Made by a program: the position numbers and the translations under genes. Under the pieces are notes generated by a model. The model searched no databases. It worked only from the letters and a program-made list of their open reading frames with translations, and was not told where the DNA came from. A stretch of 7,822 bases of DNA from Bacteroidales bacterium UBA1769 (lineage in GTDB: Bacteria > Bacteroidota > Bacteroidia > Bacteroidales > UBA932), in assembly GCA_002314725.1 (NCBI GenBank), contig DCGV01000081.1, positions 45,445-53,266 of the forward strand. The letters are read 5' to 3'. Below are positions 1 to 6,487 of the stretch, piece after piece (the stretch's first letter is position 1; each line of letters starts with the position of its first letter).

Positions 1-21
1 GTTCGAGTCACCTCTTCCCGA
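1..21 (+). tRNA. tRNA 3' end (partial, probably tRNA-Pro)
   Basis: Only the 3' part of the gene lies in the window. Positions 1-8 read as the end of the T stem plus a T loop (TTCGAGT), 9-13 (CACCT) as the 3' T stem, 14-20 (CTTCCCG) as the 3' acceptor strand and A21 as the discriminator base. CCA is not encoded, as is usual in Bacteroidetes. The acceptor strand implies a tRNA starting CGGGAAG. A C1-G72 pair with A73 is typical of bacterial tRNA-Pro, so that isotype is inferred; the anticodon is outside the window. A terminator follows directly. Confidence 0.75.
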
Positions 22-33
22 CAGATTACAACC

Positions 34-69
34 ATAACTCACTGTAAATCAACAGTGAGTTATTTTTTT
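34..69 (+). terminator. Rho-independent terminator after the tRNA
   Basis: A perfect 12-bp stem (ATAACTCACTGT at 34-45 paired with 52-63) closes a 6-nt loop and runs into seven T residues at 63-69. This is a textbook intrinsic terminator for + strand transcription leaving the tRNA. Read on the - strand, the hairpin is followed by GGTTGTAA instead of a U tract, so it is a poor terminator for the malQ operon that arrives from the other side, although the hairpin could still protect that mRNA's 3' end. Confidence 0.85.
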
Positions 70-85
70 CTCTGCAAGAAGGCGG

Positions 86-2416
86 TTATCTTCCGCTGGA
101 GCTTATCATATCCTTCACCTTCGCATTGAAGGCATCACTCTTCTTATTGAGAATCTCCAGATCGATATGCATCCTGTATTGCCAATAATGGTGTGGATTA
201 GCCGGATTATTAATACGCTCCTTTGTGGTATCTTTTGCTCTTATATTTTCATCTATTGATGTCCAATCCTGCCAAGGGATGATGGTCAGCATAGCTGGAG
301 AGTGAAGATGCTCTGACACAATCCATTTACAAGTATCAGTAGAACACTCTTCCCCATTGTGAGTCTCTCCCCACCATCCTCTGAGTGTACTTGTATCATG
401 CGATCCTGTTGTACATACACACATATATGGGAAATAATTAGGATTCCCAAGGCCTGCTGACGGATCTTTCGGCATTCTCTGTATCTCAAGAGTCAAAACT
501 TTCAAATCGGACAGAACTCCTGGAACACAATCCGGAATCATCCCCAAATCCTCAGCACATGTCAGCATATTCGTCGCGGCAATCAGTGCTGGAAGCTTCT
601 TCTTCGCTTCGGTTTTCCAGAACTCATTATGTCTATGGAAGAAAAAGTCATCATAGAGCATATCCATATCGTGACCGCCTTTCCCTCTTGCATCTATTCT
701 AGGATGATAATACCCCGGTTTATGTGGATCTTCAAGGAACAGGTCAAGATTCATCCCCCGACTCAATAATTCATCTTTACTATATGGCAATGCCGGAGCA
801 AGATGTCCCATCTTTCCTGACTTATAACCTTGCGGAATCTCCCAAATCCTGAAGAAACCAAGTACATGGTCTATCCTGTATGCATCGAAATATTCTGCCA
901 TCTTGGTAAAGCGTTTCTTCCACCACAAATAGCCATCCTGTGCCATCCTCTCCCAATTATAGGTAGGGAAACCCCAATTCTGACCATCTTCTGAGAAGTA
1001 ATCAGGTGGCGCTCCTGCTTGAGAATCCATATTGAAATAGTATGGTTCCTTCCACGCCTCAACGCTATGTGGAGTAATACCGATAGGAATATCCCCCTTT
1101 ATGGCAACGCCCTTGGAATGAGCATAATTCCTTGCCTCTTTCAATTGTTTATCAAGATAATATTGGATAAAACAATGATATTTCAATATATTGCCAGAAG
1201 ATTTCGCCTTCCAAAGCTTTTCAACGGCCTGTTCATCATAAGTATCCCATTCGCCCCAACTGTTAAAATCTGCAGTACCGAATTTGTCTCTCAAATAGGA
1301 AAAAGCCGCATAAGGGAGAAGCCACTCTTTATTACTTTTAAAGAACTGTTGAAAATCCGCACTCTTGCAGACCTCCGCTCCAGTCTCCTCAAAAATAATC
1401 TTGGTATATTCAGTTTTGAATTGAAGGACTCTCTCATAATCAATCTGAGGCAACTCATTCAACTTTTTCCGCAGCTCCTCAAACCTGGTTCTAACCTTCA
1501 GATCCTTCGGTAATCCAATTCCAGTCAAATTAAGATAGAGAGGATGAAGAGCCATTATTGATATTCCGGAATATGGATATGAATCAGTCCAAGTCTTGGT
1601 AGAGGTTGTATCATTAATAGGTAGAAGCTGAATTATCTTCTGACCTGTCTTCACAGCCCAATCCACAAGAAGTTTTATGTTGGAGAAATCACCTATCCCA
1701 TATCCGAAATGACTTCTGAGAGAGAAAACCGGGATAGCTGTGCCAGCTATGCGAGGATGTCTCTCAGCAAAAGATGATGTACAATGTTCCTTAAGATACA
1801 CACATTTCGTCTGACGGCATGATACCTCAAACACTCTGTTCTCTCCACTCTCCCACTCTACACTGTCCTTTGACTTCCTGATAAATTTATACTCAAAGGA
1901 CGGCTCATATTTCAATTGAGCCTCCCACCTTGCTCCGCCGACAAAATTCATCTTGAGAGCCTTATCAGGATTCCAATAACCCAGCTGTTGTGAATTACCA
2001 CAAACATAAAGCTGCTCATCAGTATATGTATTCGGAGCTGTTACTCTCAATATTATCTCTTTGGCATACTTACCATACTTCAGGCAAGATTCTGTGTGAT
2101 GGGTAAAGAGATCTGTAAATGGGGCGGTTAAGAATGGAGCATTATCATCCAGACCTTGCCACTGATCGTGAAACTCAACAAGCTCGGCCTTCCCAATGAT
2201 ACTATGTCTGGCAGGCCCAGTTTCATACATTGTATCGTATCCCTCCCTTACGAGGTAAGAGTATCTGATTTCATTATAACACCCATCGTTATCCTCGATC
2301 GTCAAATCCCACTTCCCATCACCGTCGTAGTTCATGATATGGATATCATCATTGATATTTACAAAAACATCCTGACCAGGACGAGTATTGAAAACTATGT
2401 AAAATGTGAGTTTCAT
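86..2416 (-). CDS. malQ: 4-alpha-glucanotransferase (GH77, amylomaltase) with N-terminal CBM20 modules
   Basis: Cytoplasmic disproportionating enzyme (EC 2.4.1.25) that transfers maltosyl/maltodextrin units between alpha-1,4-glucans in maltodextrin and glycogen metabolism. The 776-aa protein has a degenerate CBM20-like start (about 1-75), a better CBM20 (about 120-198; W148 in LGYWNP, W188 and N193-R194) and a GH77 barrel from about residue 222. Visible catalytic residues are nucleophile D516 (YRIDHVLGFF), acid/base E622 (CAEDLG) and D674 (GSHDTSTL). QLLPIND (263-269) is a family block. Tandem CBM20s plus a GH77 insertion resemble plant DPE2 and the usual Bacteroidetes MalQ, but from memory those are about 880-900 aa, so this copy is compact. 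The ATG overlaps the stop of the phosphatase gene (ATGA), which fixes the start and suggests translational coupling as last gene of the polysaccharide operon. Activity is expected because the triad is intact. Confidence 0.95.
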   Translation of the reverse strand: MKLTFYIVFNTRPGQDVFVNINDDIHIMNYDGDGKWDLTIEDNDGCYNEIRYSYLVREGYDTMYETGPARHSIIGKAELVEFHDQWQGLDDNAPFLTAPFTDLFTHHTESCLKYGKYAKEIILRVTAPNTYTDEQLYVCGNSQQLGYWNPDKALKMNFVGGARWEAQLKYEPSFEYKFIRKSKDSVEWESGENRVFEVSCRQTKCVYLKEHCTSSFAERHPRIAGTAIPVFSLRSHFGYGIGDFSNIKLLVDWAVKTGQKIIQLLPINDTTSTKTWTDSYPYSGISIMALHPLYLNLTGIGLPKDLKVRTRFEELRKKLNELPQIDYERVLQFKTEYTKIIFEETGAEVCKSADFQQFFKSNKEWLLPYAAFSYLRDKFGTADFNSWGEWDTYDEQAVEKLWKAKSSGNILKYHCFIQYYLDKQLKEARNYAHSKGVAIKGDIPIGITPHSVEAWKEPYYFNMDSQAGAPPDYFSEDGQNWGFPTYNWERMAQDGYLWWKKRFTKMAEYFDAYRIDHVLGFFRIWEIPQGYKSGKMGHLAPALPYSKDELLSRGMNLDLFLEDPHKPGYYHPRIDARGKGGHDMDMLYDDFFFHRHNEFWKTEAKKKLPALIAATNMLTCAEDLGMIPDCVPGVLSDLKVLTLEIQRMPKDPSAGLGNPNYFPYMCVCTTGSHDTSTLRGWWGETHNGEECSTDTCKWIVSEHLHSPAMLTIIPWQDWTSIDENIRAKDTTKERINNPANPHHYWQYRMHIDLEILNKKSDAFNAKVKDMISSSGR

Positions 2417-3087
2417 CGGATCTTTTTTGAGATTAAATCAAGTTGCTTCAAAGAGTGCAAGTCGGTAGCCGAGAAGGAGTAAAGATTCTGTTTCTTCAGA
2501 TATGACAATATCTTCATAGACTGTGGACCATAGCCACCTGTCAATGACAAATAGTTCATCTGGAAACGACACCCTGACTCTGCCAATTTATCGAAATCTT
2601 CCAGACAATCAGCCATATAAGTATATCGTTCTGGGTGAGCAAGAATAGGCTTCTTCCCATCCATCAACAGGTTGAATATCGCATCCTCCAGATTAGGACT
2701 TCTATAAAGATATGACATCTCTACAAGGATAGATTCATTGTCTTCGTATAATAATAGCGATGGATCTGATGATCGTTTCTCAAATCCTGGGACAATCATA
2801 TATTCAGCGGCAAGCGATATCGACATCTCAATTTCAGACGGGATATGGGAGATAAATTGTTCGTATTGCTCTCGCAAGAATGATTCACTATTCTTGTGGA
2901 ATATCTCTGGATTGATATGAGGCGTTAAAACAAGCTCTCTGACACCTTTGTCAGAGAGCCTTTTTATCGCTTCTATCGAATCATTTATATCAGAGAATCC
3001 ATCATCGACCCCTGGGAGAATGTGAGAGTGAATATCCCGACTCTCAAGAGCGAATTTTGATCTCTTAAATATGTTGAATAATCCCAT
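2413..3087 (-). CDS. PHP-domain tyrosine-protein phosphatase (CpsB/YwqE type)
   Basis: Metal-dependent phosphatase of the polymerase-and-histidinol-phosphatase fold, expected to remove phosphate from the Tyr tail of the neighbouring Wzc-like kinase and so control polymer export or chain length in the cytoplasm. The 224-aa protein shows the metal-ligand pattern: DIHSH (H20, H22), VDDG (28-30), TPH (H57), AAEYM (E95), AHPERY (H151) and TDLH (D209, H211). It ends just after the last motif, as I recall for related Bacteroidetes proteins, so I do not call it truncated. Its ATG overlaps the kinase stop by one base (TAATG) and its TGA overlaps the malQ ATG by four. An AGGAGG lies 4 nt before the start, though those bases also encode the kinase's Gln-Glu-Glu tail. 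Bacteroidetes pair Wzc with this phosphatase in place of the LMW-type Wzb of E. coli. Confidence 0.93.
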   Translation of the reverse strand: MGLFNIFKRSKFALESRDIHSHILPGVDDGFSDINDSIEAIKRLSDKGVRELVLTPHINPEIFHKNSESFLREQYEQFISHIPSEIEMSISLAAEYMIVPGFEKRSSDPSLLLYEDNESILVEMSYLYRSPNLEDAIFNLLMDGKKPILAHPERYTYMADCLEDFDKLAESGCRFQMNYLSLTGGYGPQSMKILSYLKKQNLYSFSATDLHSLKQLDLISKKIR

Positions 3088-5555
3088 TATTCCTCCTGTT
3101 TGGAAGTAACCTTTCTATGAATCTTTTGCTTTCCCTTATTTGAATCATATTCGCCGTAATAGTACCCATATCGAGAGTCATAGAAACTGTCATATCTGTA
3201 TTTGTATTTAGAAGATTGATAGTTTACAGCATTAAGTACAATATATGGATTCTTCAAAGGGGTTGTATTGTCCTTCAAGTTATTGTTGATCTCATCCAGC
3301 ATCTTCAGCTCTGTATAATCCGCCCTGATACAATACAGTGTGATATTAGCATATTTGTTGATCAATATTGAGTCTGTTACCGGGAATGTTGGAGCAGAGT
3401 CAAGTACGATATAATCATAATGCTGTGAGCACCATCCGATCAACTCTTCTAATTTACCATTCATGAGCAGCTCGGAAGGATTTGGTGGAATAATACCTGG
3501 AATTATCACATCCAGTTTGTCAGAGGATTTGGTATTGATGATAATATCTTCAGGTCTGTTGACTTTACCAAGAAGAAATCCTACCAATGAATGATTAAGA
3601 CTGCAATGCTCGATATTGAAGATCTTATGCATAGTAGGTTTTCGAAGGTCCAATCCAATAACTACTACTGATTTACCTGTATGGGACAGAGATAGTGCAA
3701 GGTTGGAAGCCACAAATGATTTACCTTCACCAGTAATTGAAGATGTAACCTGAATCACTTTATCATCTGTGAAATATTGGATATTCGATCTAAGCTTTCT
3801 GAAAGCCTCCGCTACGACATCACGGTCAGTCTCGCTTATCAGTGAGTAATAATCTTCCCCATCGGTTGGGAGAACCGATAGCACTGGGACATCAATCTTG
3901 TTTTCAATATCTTGTTTTGTCTCAACTCTATACCTGAATGTATTTCTCAAATAAATATACACTACAGGAATTGCCAGACCTAAAATAATCGCTATTATGT
4001 AGATCTTCATACCCTGTGGCGATACAGGAATCTTCGAGCCGAAAGCCTCTTCAATAACTCTGAAATTGTCAACTTCTGAATATAGAGCGATTTGAGCCTC
4101 TTCACGTTTCTGCTGAAGAAGAAGATACAGAGGTTCGATAATGTCAACTTTACGGGAGATCTGCTGCAACTGGTATTGCTCTCTAGGCAGAGAAGACATA
4201 CTTATTTGTGACTGATCTACTATAGAGCTCAACTCATTAAAACGCAAATTATAAACCTGTCTCAAACTCGAGATAGACATAAGGATACTGTTCTTGGCAT
4301 CATCCAACTGGGAGTTCAAGTTCAACACACGTGGGTTATTCTCAGAAGAGTTGGCGACCATTCTGTTACGCTCTGCAACCAGTGTATTATAATTTGTGAT
4401 AATATTATTCAAACCATTATCACTTATACCGATATTGGCAGGTATGATATTATGCTCATCCTTTGCATTCTGTCCAATCATCTCCGATACCATTTCAAGT
4501 ATCTTCAGCTGCATACTTACCTCGGTCATCTGGTTCTTATACTGCATATCCGAGCTCAATTGCATCTGAGACTGAGATTCCAAGTTTACCAAAGACCTGC
4601 TTGACTGGTAGTTGGTATATTCACTCTCTGCCTCACCAAGCTGGCCTGCTATATCTGCGATTCTGCTATCAATGAATTCTATTGTCTTTCTTGAAGAGAG
4701 TCCACTGTTCTGTCGGTATTCATTATTGGTAGTGGTTACCAATGTATTCAAAATATTGGAAGCTCTCTCTGGAATAGGATCTTTATATGTAAGGGTAATG
4801 ATATCTGTAGAATTCCTCACACTGCTACCACCACTTACACTCGCTGTCAGATTCTTGATAAAAACATCAGCAGTAGCCTGAGGGACATTCCATGTACACA
4901 AATATGTATCCCCGTTGATTATCTCGCCTGAAAGAGAACGGGAAATTATAACTTTTGAAAGGCCTATCTTAAGGGTCTCTCCATATTTATGTGTGGTTTT
5001 ATTAATAGAATAATCCTCTCCATCCACCATCATTTGCTTGATTTTGTAGCTTTTGCCATCAATATCAACAAATTTCACATAAATGGCTTCAAAGCCCATT
5101 CCAGTCAATTCTGAATCAGAAGATATATTCATCCAGAAAGGAGAATCCTTGTACATCTCCTTTGCCTTTATTGAGAATAGGTCCCCATTTATGTGCAAAT
5201 TCTCGAAAATAGGAATTACATAGTGGTAGTAACGTGTGTTCAGGCCCAATTCATCAACTACTTTCGACATCAAAGTCGGACTCTGCAGGATAAAGACCTC
5301 ATTGTCAATCTTTCTTGACCCGGAAGTCCCAGTAAACTCTGAAATCAATGCCATGTCAGAGTTGCCTGAATCAGCATTGTTCATCATTATCCACGTGGTA
5401 CGCTCGTATATTGGGGTTTTAACTTTAACATAACATACCGCCAGGGCTAAAGCAATGAATGCTGACAGAATCATCCACCAGCGGAGTTTCCAACATGAAC
5501 GGAATAGAGCCTGTATTGTTAGACCATCGTTATTATTCTGAGTATTGGTAGCCAT
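3087..5555 (-). CDS. Wzc-like polysaccharide co-polymerase and tyrosine autokinase (BY-kinase)
   Basis: Inner-membrane protein that governs chain length and export of a capsule or exopolysaccharide, working with the outer-membrane Wza-like protein and cycling between phosphorylated and unphosphorylated states. The 822-aa protein has a first membrane helix (about 27-44), a long periplasmic Wzz/GNVR region with coiled-coil stretches (about 295-500), a second helix (about 517-537) and a cytoplasmic kinase. Kinase motifs are Walker A SSITGEGKS (605-613, K612), Walker A' VVVIGLDLR (630-638, D636) and Walker B YDYIVLDSAP (713-722). IPPNPSELL (689-697) is a family block. The C-terminal tail carries nine tyrosines between 784 and 803, the autophosphorylation cluster. 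Length and order are normal for a fused Wzc. The start lies 2 nt after the wza-like stop. No Shine-Dalgarno is visible upstream (AAGTAAATATG), which is ordinary for Bacteroidetes. Confidence 0.95.
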   Translation of the reverse strand: MATNTQNNNDGLTIQALFRSCWKLRWWMILSAFIALALAVCYVKVKTPIYERTTWIMMNNADSGNSDMALISEFTGTSGSRKIDNEVFILQSPTLMSKVVDELGLNTRYYHYVIPIFENLHINGDLFSIKAKEMYKDSPFWMNISSDSELTGMGFEAIYVKFVDIDGKSYKIKQMMVDGEDYSINKTTHKYGETLKIGLSKVIISRSLSGEIINGDTYLCTWNVPQATADVFIKNLTASVSGGSSVRNSTDIITLTYKDPIPERASNILNTLVTTTNNEYRQNSGLSSRKTIEFIDSRIADIAGQLGEAESEYTNYQSSRSLVNLESQSQMQLSSDMQYKNQMTEVSMQLKILEMVSEMIGQNAKDEHNIIPANIGISDNGLNNIITNYNTLVAERNRMVANSSENNPRVLNLNSQLDDAKNSILMSISSLRQVYNLRFNELSSIVDQSQISMSSLPREQYQLQQISRKVDIIEPLYLLLQQKREEAQIALYSEVDNFRVIEEAFGSKIPVSPQGMKIYIIAIILGLAIPVVYIYLRNTFRYRVETKQDIENKIDVPVLSVLPTDGEDYYSLISETDRDVVAEAFRKLRSNIQYFTDDKVIQVTSSITGEGKSFVASNLALSLSHTGKSVVVIGLDLRKPTMHKIFNIEHCSLNHSLVGFLLGKVNRPEDIIINTKSSDKLDVIIPGIIPPNPSELLMNGKLEELIGWCSQHYDYIVLDSAPTFPVTDSILINKYANITLYCIRADYTELKMLDEINNNLKDNTTPLKNPYIVLNAVNYQSSKYKYRYDSFYDSRYGYYYGEYDSNKGKQKIHRKVTSKQEE

Positions 5556-5557
5556 AT

Positions 5558-6346
5558 TTACTTAATAGGATTAATTGATAAATATGCTGATATAACAGCA
5601 ATTATAGTTGTAATTGATGAAAGGATAACACTCCAGATACCGGTAGCTGTATTAGCCGCTGCAACTCTTGAAGCATTTGCTGGTACGTAAATTACGTCAT
5701 TCTGCTGTAGATAGAAATATGGTGAATCCAGTATATCACTGTTTCTAAGATCAATAGTATGGTGAACTATCTTGCCGTCAACCTCTCTAAGCAGGAGGAT
5801 ACCATCCCTGCGTGCAGTAAGATTAAGGTCTCCGGCACGTCCGAGAGCTTGAAGGATATTGTTCTTTTCAGAGTCCATGGTGTATGTGCCAGGATTACGA
5901 ACCTCACCAAGAACCGTTATCTTATAATTCTTAAAGGATACTGTAACAATTGGATCCTTGACATCTACACCGATCTTTTCTGTAAGATAATCAGTCAGTT
6001 GCCTTCTAGTCATACCCTCAACATGGATAATACCCAATATAGGGAATGTGATATTGCCCTCTCCATCGACAAGGTATGACAGAGTTGCAGTCTCAGGATT
6101 GATATTGGCGGAATAAGATGAATTGCCCATCTCACCAAGTGTAAGGTTGTATGGAGCACAGACGGTCTTATCAGGACCACTCACAAGAATTGACAACCTG
6201 TCATCCTTTTTGATTACAGCCTCGTATTCAGTGGTCAACTCACTAAGTTGGGCCTTCTCAATATCTTGGAAATAGACTATGTCTTTAGTAGAAGCGCAAG
6301 ACATTACAAAGCTCGCCAAAACAAATAGATAAATAAACTTCTTCAT
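5558..6346 (-). CDS. Wza-like polysaccharide export lipoprotein (Poly_export/SLBB)
   Basis: Polysaccharide export protein of the outer-membrane OPX family, the periplasmic/outer-membrane partner of the Wzc-like kinase encoded next. The 262-aa protein starts with a lipoprotein signal peptide (MKKFIYLFVLASFVMSC; lipidated Cys17). A Poly_export region follows (about 42-140, with DGEGNITFPILG at 94-105) and then one SLBB domain (about 144-195, VLGEVRNPGTY). A hydrophobic helix lies near the C terminus (about 235-256), a feature I recall from Bacteroidetes homologues. It is much shorter than E. coli Wza (379 aa) and has only one clear SLBB repeat, so it may not form the pore alone. It is the first gene of the operon, with a -7 box about 20 nt upstream and GGGGGA just before the ATG. 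Confidence 0.93.
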   Translation of the reverse strand: MKKFIYLFVLASFVMSCASTKDIVYFQDIEKAQLSELTTEYEAVIKKDDRLSILVSGPDKTVCAPYNLTLGEMGNSSYSANINPETATLSYLVDGEGNITFPILGIIHVEGMTRRQLTDYLTEKIGVDVKDPIVTVSFKNYKITVLGEVRNPGTYTMDSEKNNILQALGRAGDLNLTARRDGILLLREVDGKIVHHTIDLRNSDILDSPYFYLQQNDVIYVPANASRVAAANTATGIWSVILSSITTIIAVISAYLSINPIK

Positions 6347-6352
6347 AAAAAT

Positions 6353-6357
6353 CCCCC
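6353..6357 (-). promoter_or_regulatory. G-rich possible ribosome binding site for the wza-like gene
   Basis: The - strand reads GGGGGATTTTTATG into the start codon, so a five-G run sits 6 nt before the ATG. It can partly pair with the 16S anti-Shine-Dalgarno. Bacteroidetes rely little on Shine-Dalgarno sequences, so its role is uncertain. Confidence 0.35.
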
Positions 6358-6366
6358 TATTTAGTA

Positions 6367-6374
6367 CAAAGATA
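6367..6374 (-). promoter_or_regulatory. Bacteroidetes -7 promoter box (TATCTTTG) for the polysaccharide operon
   Basis: On the - strand the sequence TATCTTTG matches the Bacteroidetes primary sigma factor -7 consensus TAnnTTTG exactly and lies 20 nt upstream of the wza-like ATG. Transcription would start around 6361, leaving a leader of about 15 nt. I see no good TTTG at the expected -33 distance; the upstream - strand DNA there is only A/T-rich (GAATATTTTACG). Confidence 0.6.
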
Positions 6375-6454
6375 CTGTTTTTTATCGTAAAATATTCTCT
6401 TTTTGTCGAATAATGTTGGGAACCACCACGTTAAATGCCACTTGGTTTTATCAT

Positions 6455-6462
6455 TATCTTTG
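6455..6462 (+). promoter_or_regulatory. Bacteroidetes -7 promoter box (TATCTTTG) for the recombinase gene
   Basis: An exact TAnnTTTG match on the + strand, pointing at the recombinase gene. A start of transcription near 6468 puts the first usable ATG at 6488 (with a second at 6491), which argues against the upstream in-frame ATG at 6413. No clear -33 TTTG is seen. The same octamer in mirror image drives the opposite gene, so the two transcription units share this intergenic region. Confidence 0.5.
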
Positions 6463-6487
6463 GTTTTTGTTAATAATTATATCTGCA

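Noticed and set aside
1..21. tRNA end as the attachment site of the recombinase
   Set aside because: No second copy of the tRNA 3' sequence is seen in the window, and the recombinase lies over 6 kb away beyond an unrelated operon.
34..69. Bidirectional terminator also serving malQ
   Set aside because: The - strand hairpin is followed by GGTTGTAA and not by a U tract, so only the tRNA direction is supported.
1019..1513. 164-codon open frame on the + strand inside malQ
   Set aside because: It is antisense to the conserved GH77 coding sequence, shows no recognisable domain and has no promoter; it is a shadow frame.
2156..2482. 108-codon + strand frame across the malQ/phosphatase junction
   Set aside because: It overlaps two well-supported genes on the other strand and has no recognisable motif.
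2413..2500. C-terminal truncation of the PHP phosphatase (224 aa)
   Set aside because: All metal-ligand motifs are present and related Bacteroidetes proteins, as recalled, also end soon after the last D-x-H motif.
5759..6079. 106-codon + strand frame inside the wza-like gene
   Set aside because: It is antisense to the Poly_export/SLBB coding region, with no independent support.
6367..6462. Invertible promoter segment bounded by CAAAGATA/TATCTTTG
   Set aside because: The repeats are only 8 bp exact and are fully explained as two opposed promoter boxes; known Bacteroidales invertible repeats are longer.
6413..6487. N-terminal extension of the recombinase with an apparent membrane segment
   Set aside because: The hydrophobic residues come from translating T-rich intergenic DNA that contains a -7 box; cytoplasmic recombinases have no such segment, so the start at 6488 is preferred.
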